DNA of 64,000 bases from Sutcliffiella horikoshii (GCF_019931755.1 NZ_CP082918.1:2894001-2958000); one strand, 5' to 3'; shown: positions 39,890 through 47,834, counted from the stretch's first letter. Notes: generated from the sequence alone by a model not told the origin. Program-made: numbers and translations.

Positions 39890-40124
39890 AATACTTAATA
39901 TAAGGATACTTTTTCAACTTTGAAGGTATGGTACCTTTGCCGACTTTCACCACACTGTACTCTTGAAACAATGTTTCAAACCACTTAGAAACTTCTGCAT
40001 ATGTTTTATTTTTGTAATCTACAAGCTGGGCAACACGGTAATGCCTACGCGCCTTTTGCTCACGATCAACAACGATAAACCAAAAGCATGTAAGCTCAAA
40101 AGTGTTTGTACTAGCAGCTGACAT
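39888..40124 (-). CDS. Hypothetical protein downstream of pheromone precursor
   Basis: 78 residues, MSAASTNTFELTCFWFIVVD..., basic, no signal peptide or membrane segment beyond a short hydrophobic patch (12-19). I do not recognise a family. AAGGAAGG lies before ATG 40124. It is 52 bp downstream of the multicopy precursor and ends in a strong terminator, so the two are probably cotranscribed. It could be a target or a partner of the signalling system, or an unrelated cargo gene. Confidence 0.6.
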   Translation of the reverse strand: MSAASTNTFELTCFWFIVVDREQKARRHYRVAQLVDYKNKTYAEVSKWFETLFQEYSVVKVGKGTIPSKLKKYPYIKY

Positions 40125-40176
40125 GGTATCAACCTTCCTTTTTATATTAGGATTTATTACTTTAAAAATCTTAGAT

Positions 40177-40440
40177 TTACATATGAATAGGTGGCAGTTC
40201 CTTCTGATGAATAGAAGGTAACTCGGCTGTTAACTCTTTCATATGAATTGGCGGTAGTTCCATGTGAATTGGTGGTAGCTCACTCATATGGATTGGCGGC
40301 AATTCCATATGGATAGGTGGTAATTCACTCATATGGATTGGTGGCAACTCTTTTGCAGCCGAAGTTTCTGCATGAGATACCGCACTTGCACCTAAGCTAA
40401 CTACAGAGAATGCTAATAAGGAGATAAAATACTTTTTCAT
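40177..40440 (-). CDS. Multicopy secreted signalling-peptide precursor (PapR-like)
   Basis: 87 residues. Signal peptide 1-24 (MKKYFISLLAFSVVSLGASA then SHA cleavage). The rest is seven copies of a 7-residue cassette: ELPPIHM at 31-37, 39-45, 46-52, 54-60, 61-67 and 81-87, and ELPSIHQ at 73-79, with Ser, Lys or nothing between. PapR, the pheromone of PlcR in B. cereus, ends LPFEF after an acidic residue; the [S/N/K]-E-L-P-x-I-H core here has the same build. ATG 40440 lies eight bases after AAAGAGG. Lies beside a PlcR-like regulator. Processing and uptake by an oligopeptide permease are inferred from the family. Confidence 0.82.
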   Translation of the reverse strand: MKKYFISLLAFSVVSLGASAVSHAETSAAKELPPIHMSELPPIHMELPPIHMSELPPIHMELPPIHMKELTAELPSIHQKELPPIHM

Positions 40441-40479
40441 CTTCATTACCTCTTTCTAATTTTATTTAATTAGATTACC

Positions 40480-40509
40480 AATAAACTTATTCATACTAAT
40501 TGTTGACAA
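40480..40509 (-). promoter_or_regulatory. Promoter of the multicopy precursor with PlcR-box-like site
   Basis: Minus-strand TTGTCA (40509-40504), 18-bp spacer, TTTATT (40485-40480). Overlapping it, TATGAATAAGTTTATT (40495-40480) fits the PlcR box TATGNA-N4-TNCATA at eight of ten fixed positions. Site assignment is by eye. Confidence 0.4.
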
Positions 40510-40532
40510 TACATTATCTGTGGAGCTTAAAA

Positions 40533-40655
40533 TTAATGTATTGATGGTAATTCATTTGTTTTAACATCATCCAAAGTGGTTATATGAGAAGATACTGTAC
40601 TAGCTCCAAATAAAGTGATAGTAACTACCAAAAATGTGAATAAAAATCTTTTCAT
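40533..40655 (-). CDS. Single-copy signalling-peptide precursor (PapR-like)
   Basis: 40 residues: signal peptide MKRFLFTFLVVTITLFGAST (about 1-23), short linker, C-terminus NELPSIH. The last seven residues correspond to the size and place of the PapR heptapeptide and share ELPSIH with the sixth cassette of the multicopy precursor. Three ATG codons in a row (40661, 40658, 40655) follow AAAGAGG; the third has eight-base spacing. It lies between the multicopy gene and the divergent regulator, the place of papR next to plcR. Confidence 0.8.
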   Translation of the reverse strand: MKRFLFTFLVVTITLFGASTVSSHITTLDDVKTNELPSIH

Positions 40656-40697
40656 CATCATAACCTCTTTCTACTATTTTTTCTGTTATTATCAAAC

Positions 40698-40713
40698 TAT
40701 GTTTATATAAGTA
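40698..40713. promoter_or_regulatory. Candidate regulator site in the divergent intergenic region
   Basis: TATGTTTATATAAGTA has a perfect 8-bp palindromic core TTATATAA and fits the PlcR box at about seven of ten fixed positions. It lies between the single-copy precursor and the regulator gene, where an autoregulatory site would be expected. Confidence 0.3.
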
Positions 40714-40854
40714 TTTTACACTATTTTAAAAAATCAGTATTTCTTCATTATTAAAGATTTACTGTACGAAAGACATGTTTTTCTTCTGTTTTCTACGTTT
40801 TTTAATTCAAATTATAACTCTAGGAATATTTTATTAGATAGGATGTGATATATT

Positions 40855-41742
40855 GTGGATTTTTCATTAATTGGAAAAGAGATAAAAATCCTACGATCTG
40901 CACTAAACTTATCACAAGCGGAGCTGAGTGAAGGGATTTGCACACAATCACAAATCAGTAAAATTGAAAAAGGAGAGGTCTTTCCTCTTGCTAACACTTT
41001 ATATTATATAGCAGAAAGACTCGGCGTGGATATAAATTATTTTTATGATTTAGCAACTAATCCACAATTATCCTATGTTGAAGAGGTGTTCACACAAGTA
41101 AGAGAGTTGTTACATCGTAATGAGTACGAGGAAGTTTTTAATATTGTTGAAAATGAAAAGAAGAATCCATTGTTTATAAATAATCGCAAGAATAAGCAAT
41201 TTCTCCTATGGACTGAAGGCATATGCATCTACCATCTTAAACGAAATAAACGAGATGCGTTAAAACTTTTACAATCTGCTCTTGAATTAACGAAAATGAC
41301 CTCTAAACTAATGGGAGAAAGAGAAATAGAAATACTAAATAGCCTTGCCATTATCCACTTTGAAACTAAATCTTATGAAGATGCTTTAGAAATTTACAAC
41401 TATGCAATAAAGAATTACATGAAAATCCCATATCATCAGGACCCCACTATTAAGATAAAAATTTTGTATAACAAATCTAAAACTCTCACCAGATTAAATA
41501 TGATAGAAGAGTCTACTCAAGCATGTAAAGAAGCAATAAAGTGGTGTGTTAAACATAATAGTATGTATGCTCTTGGCAGCCTTTACTATCATATAGGCTA
41601 CAATTATAGTCTATTACACAGTCACGACATTGCCATCGAATATTACAACAAGTCCATTCAAATCTTCATGATTCAAGAGAACAAGGTTTTCGTCAAGCAT
41701 ATTAAAGAAAAAATAGATGAACTATCCGTCTTAATTGACTAA
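40855..41742 (+). CDS. PlcR-like RRNPP transcriptional regulator (peptide receptor)
   Basis: 295 residues. N-terminal Xre-type helix-turn-helix, residues 7-60 (IGKEIKILRSALNLSQAELS, then CTQSQISKIEKGE), followed by TPR helices for peptide binding (about 75-290, for example EILNSLAIIHFETKSYEDAL and YYHIGYNYSLLHSHDIAIEYY). Length and layout match PlcR (285 residues) and its RRNPP relatives, cytoplasmic regulators switched by imported peptides. Start GTG 40855 with a weak AGGATG site. Divergent from the two precursors. Codon use is AT-rich versus flanking genes, suggesting transfer. Confidence 0.9.
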   Translation: MDFSLIGKEIKILRSALNLSQAELSEGICTQSQISKIEKGEVFPLANTLYYIAERLGVDINYFYDLATNPQLSYVEEVFTQVRELLHRNEYEEVFNIVENEKKNPLFINNRKNKQFLLWTEGICIYHLKRNKRDALKLLQSALELTKMTSKLMGEREIEILNSLAIIHFETKSYEDALEIYNYAIKNYMKIPYHQDPTIKIKILYNKSKTLTRLNMIEESTQACKEAIKWCVKHNSMYALGSLYYHIGYNYSLLHSHDIAIEYYNKSIQIFMIQENKVFVKHIKEKIDELSVLID

Positions 41743-41743
41743 T

Positions 41744-41775
41744 AAAAAAACTAGGCCTCGCAGCCTAGTTTTTTT
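41744..41775. terminator. Bidirectional terminator between regulator and transporter
   Basis: Perfect stem AAAAAAACTAGGC / GCCTAGTTTTTTT, loop CTCGCA; closes both the plus-strand regulator and the minus-strand transporter operon. Confidence 0.92.
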
Positions 41776-41779
41776 GTGT

Positions 41780-43303
41780 CTATTCCCCTAACAAGCCTTT
41801 TTTCTCTAAAAACTCCTTGGCCACTTCATATGTGGTCTTTCCTTCAACGGTTACCTGGTAGTTCATGTCACGCATTTCGTCATCATTAATTTGGTTTTCC
41901 AATTCATTTAGGATTTCTTCTAGTTCTGGATGCTCATCAAGGGTTTCTTTTCTGAGCAATGCCGCTCCTTGATATGGAGGGAAAAGGTTTTTGTCATCTT
42001 CCAATACCCGTAAATCGAATTGCTTGATTTCGGCATCTGTCGAGTATGCGTCCACTAAGTTTACATCACCATTTTCCACTGCCTGATAGCGCAGTTTTGC
42101 TTGCATGGTGGTCAGGTTAGGGAAAGTGATGCCGTACACTTCTTGAATCCCTAAATATCCGTCTTCACGGTCGGAGAACTCTAAAGTGAATCCTGCTTTT
42201 ATTTCATTTTTCGCACCGTTCAGATCAGAAATTGTATTAATGTCGTTTTGTTCAGCAAAGTCTTCAGGGATAGCTAAAGCATATGTGTTATTAAAGCCCA
42301 TTGGCTCTAGGAACACAAGCTCATCCTGTTCCATCAGTCCTTTTTTCGCCTGTTCGAAAACTTCTTCATCATCAATGCTGACCGGTTCTTCTTCCAGTAA
42401 GGTGACAATGGCCGTTCCAGAGTACTCTGGATAGATGTCGATATCTTTATTTTTCAGCGCTCGGTACACAAAGCTCGTGTTCCCAAGTGACGGACGTAAT
42501 TCAACTCGCAGATTTGTCTCTTCTTCAATCAAGAGTTTATACATGTTGATGATAATATCAGGCTCTGCACCAATTTTTCCACTGATAACTAAATCTGCTT
42601 CTGTTGCTTTCATCACCGCAAAAGGAGATAAGAAAAGAAGGACGACAACAATTCCTATGATAAGGGCTTTCTTACCAGATCCTTTTCTTGCTGCCGTTTC
42701 AATCATTCGTAAAATGATATCAAATAAAATTGCAAGAAGTGCCGCCGGGATTGCTCCTAGCAAAATTAACGCATTGTCGTTTCGGTCAATTCCAAGAAGA
42801 ATGAGACTCCCTAATCCTCCGGCTCCAATTAAAGCCACAATGGTTGCTGTACCGATAATCAAGACCATGGCAGTCCGGATACCAGCCATGATAACCGGCA
42901 ATGCAAGCGGCAACTCCACACGAAATAATCTTTTCATGGAAGTCATCCCCATTGCTTTTGCCGCCTCACGCAAGGACGGATCCACTTCTTTTATTCCTGT
43001 ATAGGTATTTCTTAAGATTGGAAGCAAAGCATAAAGAAATAGTGCAATGACTGCCGGAACAAATCCAATTCCAACGAGAGGTATCAATAGACCCAGTAAT
43101 GCAAGGGAAGGAATGGTTTGCATTACTGCGGTAATTCCAATAATCGGCTCTGCGATTCGTTCTTTTCTTGTTAATAGCACACCTAGTGGTACAGATATGA
43201 AGACTGCTATCGCCAGTGCAATGACCGATATTTGTATATGTTCTAATAGCGCTGTCCAAAGTTGATCGCCACGGGCTGCATATAGTTCTTGAAGGAATGT
43301 CAT
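41780..43303 (-). CDS. Osmoprotectant ABC transporter, permease fused to substrate-binding domain
   Basis: 507 residues. The first 220 hold a BPD-type permease with about six membrane segments and the EAA-like loop EVDPSLREAAKAMGMTSMKRLF. After a seventh segment (about 213-232) comes a full QAT-type binding domain (ISGKIGAEPDIIINMYKLL ... ELRPSLGNTSFVYRAL). OpuB/OpuC-type systems usually encode these as separate proteins; fused forms are known in lactic acid bacteria and others. Likely substrates are betaine, carnitine or choline. It overlaps the ATPase gene by one base. Confidence 0.93.
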   Translation of the reverse strand: MTFLQELYAARGDQLWTALLEHIQISVIALAIAVFISVPLGVLLTRKERIAEPIIGITAVMQTIPSLALLGLLIPLVGIGFVPAVIALFLYALLPILRNTYTGIKEVDPSLREAAKAMGMTSMKRLFRVELPLALPVIMAGIRTAMVLIIGTATIVALIGAGGLGSLILLGIDRNDNALILLGAIPAALLAILFDIILRMIETAARKGSGKKALIIGIVVVLLFLSPFAVMKATEADLVISGKIGAEPDIIINMYKLLIEEETNLRVELRPSLGNTSFVYRALKNKDIDIYPEYSGTAIVTLLEEEPVSIDDEEVFEQAKKGLMEQDELVFLEPMGFNNTYALAIPEDFAEQNDINTISDLNGAKNEIKAGFTLEFSDREDGYLGIQEVYGITFPNLTTMQAKLRYQAVENGDVNLVDAYSTDAEIKQFDLRVLEDDKNLFPPYQGAALLRKETLDEHPELEEILNELENQINDDEMRDMNYQVTVEGKTTYEVAKEFLEKKGLLGE

Positions 43304-44256
43304 TATACAAGCCCCCCTTCTTGACTCTGCTCATGAAGGAAGTGCAGTACATCTTTCCGTAAAAGGACGCCCAAAGGTTCAGTTGCTTGCATGACCGTAA
43401 CAGCCTCTTCTTCTGCCAAAATTGCAAGAATCTCGCCAAGTGTCAGTTTACTGTCTACTTCTCGGAAAGGCGTAACAGGAGGATCCATTTTCAAATCTTC
43501 TTGTAATTCTTCAATCGTTTTCTGAAGAACGCTGCGTCTATTTCCGATAAAGGACTTCACAAAATCGTTTTTCGGGTTATTCACAAACTCTTCCGGGGTT
43601 CCAACTTGGACTGCCTCCCCGTCTTTCATCAGGCAAATCCGATCGCCTAGCGTTAATGCTTCGTTCATATCATGTGTGACAAACACGATGGTTTTTTGGA
43701 TTTTCTTTTTTAAGCTCAGGAAATCTTGTTGCAGTTGTTCCCTGCTAAGCGGATCAAGGGCACTAAATGGCTCGTCCATCAGGATGATAGGTGGATTGGC
43801 AGCCAACGCTCTAGCCACTCCGACTCTTTGTTGTTGACCTCCTGATAATTCAGACGGCTTTCGTTTTTTATATGTAGACGGTTCTAATCCTACCAGCTCC
43901 AGCAACTCGTCCACTCTTTTGGAAATGTCTCCTTTTTTCCAAGATTTAAGCTCTGGGACGATGGATATATTCTCCTCGATGGTCATATGTGGAAACAGTG
44001 CAATTTGCTGGAGAACATAGCCAATATTCCAGCGAAGTTCATGGATATTATGGTCAGAGATACTCTTCCCATCAATAAGGATATCCCCATTTGTTACATT
44101 ATGTAATCGGTTGATCATTTTTAATGTGGTTGTTTTTCCACATCCACTCGGTCCTATCAGAACAAAGAATTCTCCCTCTTTTATTTCGAGATTAAAGGAT
44201 TGGACGGCGGTCGTCCCGTCTTCATACGTTTTTGTTACATCTTGAAAGGTTATCAA
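43303..44256 (-). CDS. Osmoprotectant ABC transporter ATP-binding protein
   Basis: 317 residues. Walker A GPSGCGKTTT, signature LSGGQQQRV, Walker B IILMDEPFSALD, switch His in VFVTHDMNEA. The C-terminus beyond 250 holds only one CBS-like unit; OpuCA has two. TTG 44256 is preferred, ten bases after GGGGAG; ATG 44274 lacks a site. Drives the permease encoded downstream. Expected to respond to osmotic and general stress because of the sigma-B type promoter upstream. Confidence 0.93.
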   Translation of the reverse strand: MITFQDVTKTYEDGTTAVQSFNLEIKEGEFFVLIGPSGCGKTTTLKMINRLHNVTNGDILIDGKSISDHNIHELRWNIGYVLQQIALFPHMTIEENISIVPELKSWKKGDISKRVDELLELVGLEPSTYKKRKPSELSGGQQQRVGVARALAANPPIILMDEPFSALDPLSREQLQQDFLSLKKKIQKTIVFVTHDMNEALTLGDRICLMKDGEAVQVGTPEEFVNNPKNDFVKSFIGNRRSVLQKTIEELQEDLKMDPPVTPFREVDSKLTLGEILAILAEEEAVTVMQATEPLGVLLRKDVLHFLHEQSQEGGLV

Positions 44257-44320
44257 AACCTTCTCACTCCCCATACAATTATTATTTCTCTACAGTATTT
44301 CCTAAAAGCACAAACTATAA

Positions 44321-44346
44321 ATACCCCACTTTCAACAGTGTCAAAC
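44321..44346 (-). promoter_or_regulatory. Sigma-B like promoter of the osmoprotectant transporter
   Basis: Minus-strand GTTTGA (44346-44341), 14-bp spacer, GGGTAT (44326-44321), about 65 bp upstream of the ATPase start. Matches the general-stress sigma-B pattern GTTT(AA)-N12-14-GGG(A/T)A. A TTGACA also overlaps it but has no good -10. Confidence 0.7.
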
Positions 44347-44373
44347 TTTGTTTTAAAAAACACCGTATTTGCA

Positions 44374-44382
44374 TGGTATAAT
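44374..44382 (+). promoter_or_regulatory. Extended -10 promoter of the nuclease gene
   Basis: TGGTATAAT: perfect TATAAT preceded by TG at -15, 34 bp before the start at 44416. The expected -35 region overlaps the divergent sigma-B like promoter. Confidence 0.6.
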
Positions 44383-44415
44383 GAGTAATACTTTTTGCAT
44401 GCAAAGGAGACATCC

Positions 44416-45255
44416 ATGAAAATAAAATTTTATAGTTTGTTTTTAATTCTTGTTCTACTATTGGCAGGTTGTTCTTTAGATGAAAGCTCTGCCCCTGTAA
44501 CCGAGAATGATTCACCTAAGACAGAACAAGAACAGGTCAAACCACAACAAGTAGATGATGAAGATTCAGCAGAGAATAATAAAGAAACCTTTGGAATAGA
44601 GGACACCGAATATGAAAGGGCAGAGGTTCCTCTCGTTCGTGTCATTGACGGTGATACGATAAAAGTGATAATTAATGATAAAGAAGAGAATATCCGGTTC
44701 TTGCTTGTAGACACTCCGGAAACAAATCACCCTAGAATGGACGGTCCCCAGCCGTTTGGTCACGATGCGAAGAACTTCATGGAAGAGTTCATGAAAGGCG
44801 GAAAAGTAGAAATAGAACTGGATGTAAGCGAACGCGACCACTATGGACGAATTTTAGCCTATGTATATGTGAATGGTGTGTCAGCACAGGAGGAGCTTCT
44901 AAAGCGCGGGTTGGCACGAGTAGCTTATATTTTCCCACCTAACACCCGCTATGTAGATACTTATCAAGCGATTCAAGAGAAGGCTCAAGCAGAAGGTATC
45001 GGCATTTGGAGTGTGGAGAACTATGCGCAGGAAGATGGCTTTTACCCTGAATTTGTGGAGGATCCTGAGCTTAAAGCTCCCGCCGAGGAAAATCCTGTTA
45101 CAGACAACTGCACAGTAAAAGGTAATATCAGCTCAAGCGGAGAAAAAATCTATCACGTGGAAACCGGAGCCTACTATGACCGCACCATTCCAGAAGAGTG
45201 CTTCAACACCGAAGAAGAAGCAGAAAAAGCCGGATACCGGAAGTCTATGAGATAA
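44416..45255 (+). CDS. Secreted staphylococcal-nuclease-like lipoprotein
   Basis: 279 residues. Lipoprotein signal with lipobox LLAGC (Cys19), acidic linker, then SNase domain (about 70-210) with VRVIDGDTIKV, RFLLVDTPE and ERDHYGRILAYV carrying catalytic Arg, Asp and Glu. A short C-terminal domain with two Cys follows (DNCTVKGNISSSGEKIYHVE). It would cut DNA or RNA at the cell surface, possibly feeding nucleotide recovery or DNA uptake. ATG 44416 follows AAAGGAG. Divergent from the transporter. Confidence 0.92.
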   Translation: MKIKFYSLFLILVLLLAGCSLDESSAPVTENDSPKTEQEQVKPQQVDDEDSAENNKETFGIEDTEYERAEVPLVRVIDGDTIKVIINDKEENIRFLLVDTPETNHPRMDGPQPFGHDAKNFMEEFMKGGKVEIELDVSERDHYGRILAYVYVNGVSAQEELLKRGLARVAYIFPPNTRYVDTYQAIQEKAQAEGIGIWSVENYAQEDGFYPEFVEDPELKAPAEENPVTDNCTVKGNISSSGEKIYHVETGAYYDRTIPEECFNTEEEAEKAGYRKSMR

Positions 45256-45278
45256 GATGCTAAGGTGAAAGTAGTCCC

Positions 45279-45406
45279 TTGTTGATTGGAGTGGAAGGCG
45301 CGCAGACGCCCGCGGGAGGAAGGGACAGGTGAGCCCCCTGAAGCGTTGTGAGGAGGCTCACGGACCGCCCGCAGGCAAGCGAAGCGCCTGGAACGGAAAT
45401 CAACAA
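45279..45406. repeat. Dispersed palindromic intergenic element, copy 4
   Basis: Outer arms TTGTTGATT (45279-45287) and AATCAACAA (45398-45406), core CCTGAAGCGTTGTGAGGAGG shared with copy 3. More diverged inside (GACGCCCGCGGGAGG / CCGCCCGCAGGC) than copies 1-3. Fills the gap between the nuclease and yrhC. Confidence 0.82.
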
Positions 45407-45411
45407 ATTAA

Positions 45412-45446
45412 AAGAAGAGGAACCTTCAACGAGGGCTCCTCTTCTT
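45412..45446 (-). terminator. Terminator of yrhC
   Basis: AAGAAGAGGA / TCCTCTTCTT stem, overlapping the yrhC stop, T-rich on the minus strand. Confidence 0.78.
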
Positions 45447-45678
45447 ATTGTTCATCCTGCTCTTGCAACAACTTCTTCAACTTTCTCGCTCTCAATACAA
45501 AAAACACAGCCCCACCAAGCAACACAACAGTGGCCCCCATCATCGTAAAGATCTGCAAAGCTTCTTTCCCTGCATGCTGAAAAGCTACTCCAATATATAA
45601 AAACACACTGACGGTCGTTAAAATTATGGCATATCTAGTATAATCCTGAATCTTCGCTTGTAAAACCTTCGTATTCAT
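45445..45678 (-). CDS. yrhC: YrhC family membrane protein
   Basis: 77 residues with two membrane segments (about 15-33 and 42-62) and a basic tail RARKLKKLLQEQDEQ. Matches YrhC, which in B. subtilis follows mccB. Here it is separated from mccB by the M32 carboxypeptidase and the small lipoprotein gene. Function unknown. Confidence 0.85.
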   Translation of the reverse strand: MNTKVLQAKIQDYTRYAIILTTVSVFLYIGVAFQHAGKEALQIFTMMGATVVLLGGAVFFVLRARKLKKLLQEQDEQ

Positions 45679-45929
45679 CTAGATTCCCCCCATCTATTAT
45701 TCACTTTAACATAGATTGCTAGGTTTTCCGGTATGTAATTTCTTCCTTACGGTGAGGAAAGTAGCTATGTATTGCCGTATTATTCCTGTGTGGCGACCAT
45801 ATTCCCTATTACACCATACTAACTATATAGGCACTTCCTATCAATATCCTTTTTTTCGCCACCTAAACTTTTTTCCTTCAGGATATCCCGTTATAATGGA
45901 ACAATAACTTGTGAGCGAGGAGGAACGCA

Positions 45930-46112
45930 ATGAAAAAATTAGTCATAGCCTTTTGCCTTTTAACCTTTCTGACAGCATGTTCCTCTGGAAGTGAGAGCAC
46001 AGAGGAAATCATCATTGTCGATAATCCAGACACTTCTAACAGTACCGATGAAAATGTGAAAGACGGCACTCTTTATACGAAGAAGAATGAGGACAAAGAA
46101 AATAACGAATGA
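45930..46112 (+). CDS. Small lipoprotein of unknown function
   Basis: 60 residues: lipoprotein signal with LTAC (Cys17), then a Ser/Asp/Glu-rich 43-residue surface segment. GAGGAGG lies six bases before ATG 45930, a TATAAT occurs at 45892-45897, and a terminator follows, so it looks like a complete single-gene unit. No family recognised. Confidence 0.75.
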   Translation: MKKLVIAFCLLTFLTACSSGSESTEEIIIVDNPDTSNSTDENVKDGTLYTKKNEDKENNE

Positions 46113-46119
46113 CCACGTA

Positions 46120-46152
46120 AAAAGCCTTCTGCAGTTAAACAGAAGGCTTTTC
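46120..46152. terminator. Bidirectional terminator
   Basis: AAAAGCCTTCTG / CAGAAGGCTTTT stem between convergent lipoprotein and carboxypeptidase genes. Confidence 0.9.
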
Positions 46153-46158
46153 CTTTTA

Positions 46159-47694
46159 TTAAAATTGATAGATTGCTGAATACTTCTCTTCTAAGTATCT
46201 CACCAAAAATTTTGCATCCAATTCTTCCCCTGTGACTTTCACAATCAATTCGTTTGGAGAATAAAGTTTTCCATATTGATGGATATTCTCTCTTAACCAC
46301 CCGCGAATTGCCATGAAATCACCCTGCTCGATTTTGTCATAGAAATCTGGCATTTCCTTGATAAACGTATAAAGGATTTGCGCTGCGTAAAGATTCCCCA
46401 ATGAATAGGAAGGGAAATAACCGAACCCACCAAAGGACCAGTGCACATCCTGAAGGACACCAAGCGTGTCTGTTGGTGGTGTGATTCCCAGGTACTCCTC
46501 TATCTTTTCATTCCAGACCTTCGGAAGATCCTTTACTTCATATTCCCCGGCAAATAAACCTTTTTCAATTTCATAGCGAATCATGATATGAAGATTATAA
46601 GTCAGCTCATCCGCTTCCACCCTGATAAAGGATGGTTCCACCCTGTTTGTTGCAGCATAGAAATCTTCGAGTGAAACATTTTGCAGCTGCTTCGGAAAGT
46701 GCTCTTGTAAATCTTTATAAAAATAAATCCAAAATTCCTTACTGCGCCCCACCATATTCTCTAAGAAACGAGATTGAGATTCGTGGATACCAAAGGATGT
46801 CCCACGACGAATCACTCTTCCTTCATATGCAGGATTAACTCCCTGTTCATACATTCCGTGTCCTGCCTCATGGATGGTGCCAAAAATTGCAGAACGGACA
46901 TTATCTTTTAAATAACGGGTTGTGATACGAACATCGCCCGTATTGACAGAAGAAGCAAAAGGATGCACCGTTTCGTCCAAACGACCGCCTTCCATATCAA
47001 AGCCGATAAGCGGCAAAATATATTGGTTGAATTTCTTTTGCGCTTCTATATCGTATTCCTGTGCGAAAATATCTTCACGAGGTTGAGACTGTGAAGCTTT
47101 AATTTTATTCAATAATTCTACACTTTTTTCTCTAAGCACTTTAAACAATGGATCTAGCTTTTCAACGGTCAATCCCGGTTCAAACTCATTCAGCATCGCA
47201 TTGTAAGGATGCCCCTCATAACCATAATATTTACCAAACTTCTTCTTGAACGCCAATACTTTTTCCAGTACAGGGGCGTAAGAAGCGAAATCATTCTTTT
47301 CACGCGCTTCCTCCCATGCCTCATTCGCGTCATTAACAAGAATGACATACTCCTGATACTCATCTGCCGGGATTTTTATGGACTTGTCGTAGTTATTTTT
47401 TCTCTCGTTGACACATGCCTTTGTTGCTTCATCCAACTGCTCCCAAACCTTTTCTTCTGTTAAGAAAGTCAGCAATTCTCCCATTTCTTCTGAGATTGCT
47501 AGCTTGAAAGCTTCTGTTGACAATGTCCCTCGAGCTTTTCCAAACAAGGAACGCCCTTTTTTAGGGGCTTTCGTTTTGGAGTCCCAGCTAAGTAGGCCCA
47601 ACACATCATTATAATGGCACAGTTTTTCGTCTAATCTGTTGAATGCATCCACCTTTTCTTGAACATTCTTTTCTAATACAGGTACTGTAGACAT
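46159..47694 (-). CDS. ypwA: M32 family metallocarboxypeptidase
   Basis: 511 residues. Zinc site HEAGH at 275-279 (GTIHEAGHGMYEQG), followed by the family motifs HESQSRFLENMVGRS and EADELTYNLHIMIRYEIE. Removes C-terminal residues from peptides in the cytoplasm. AGGAGG precedes ATG 47694. In B. subtilis the M32 enzyme YpwA is elsewhere on the chromosome, so its placement behind mccB is specific to this lineage. The name follows the family, not position. Confidence 0.93.
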   Translation of the reverse strand: MSTVPVLEKNVQEKVDAFNRLDEKLCHYNDVLGLLSWDSKTKAPKKGRSLFGKARGTLSTEAFKLAISEEMGELLTFLTEEKVWEQLDEATKACVNERKNNYDKSIKIPADEYQEYVILVNDANEAWEEAREKNDFASYAPVLEKVLAFKKKFGKYYGYEGHPYNAMLNEFEPGLTVEKLDPLFKVLREKSVELLNKIKASQSQPREDIFAQEYDIEAQKKFNQYILPLIGFDMEGGRLDETVHPFASSVNTGDVRITTRYLKDNVRSAIFGTIHEAGHGMYEQGVNPAYEGRVIRRGTSFGIHESQSRFLENMVGRSKEFWIYFYKDLQEHFPKQLQNVSLEDFYAATNRVEPSFIRVEADELTYNLHIMIRYEIEKGLFAGEYEVKDLPKVWNEKIEEYLGITPPTDTLGVLQDVHWSFGGFGYFPSYSLGNLYAAQILYTFIKEMPDFYDKIEQGDFMAIRGWLRENIHQYGKLYSPNELIVKVTGEELDAKFLVRYLEEKYSAIYQF

Positions 47695-47782
47695 GATAAT
47701 CCTCCTAGTAAAAATAGTATGAAAATTATGTATTATTTTTATATTATATCAGATTTTTACTAGAACGCTAAACAAGAGTCAC

Positions 47783-47824
47783 AAAAAAAAAGGCCCTATA
47801 AGAGCTATTCTCTCATAGGACCTT
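47783..47824 (-). terminator. Terminator of the yrrT-mccB operon
   Basis: AGGTCCTATGAGAG / CTCTTATAGGGCCT stem with nine-T run on the minus strand, past the mccB stop. Confidence 0.88.
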
Positions 47825-47834
47825 AAGTCTCGGA

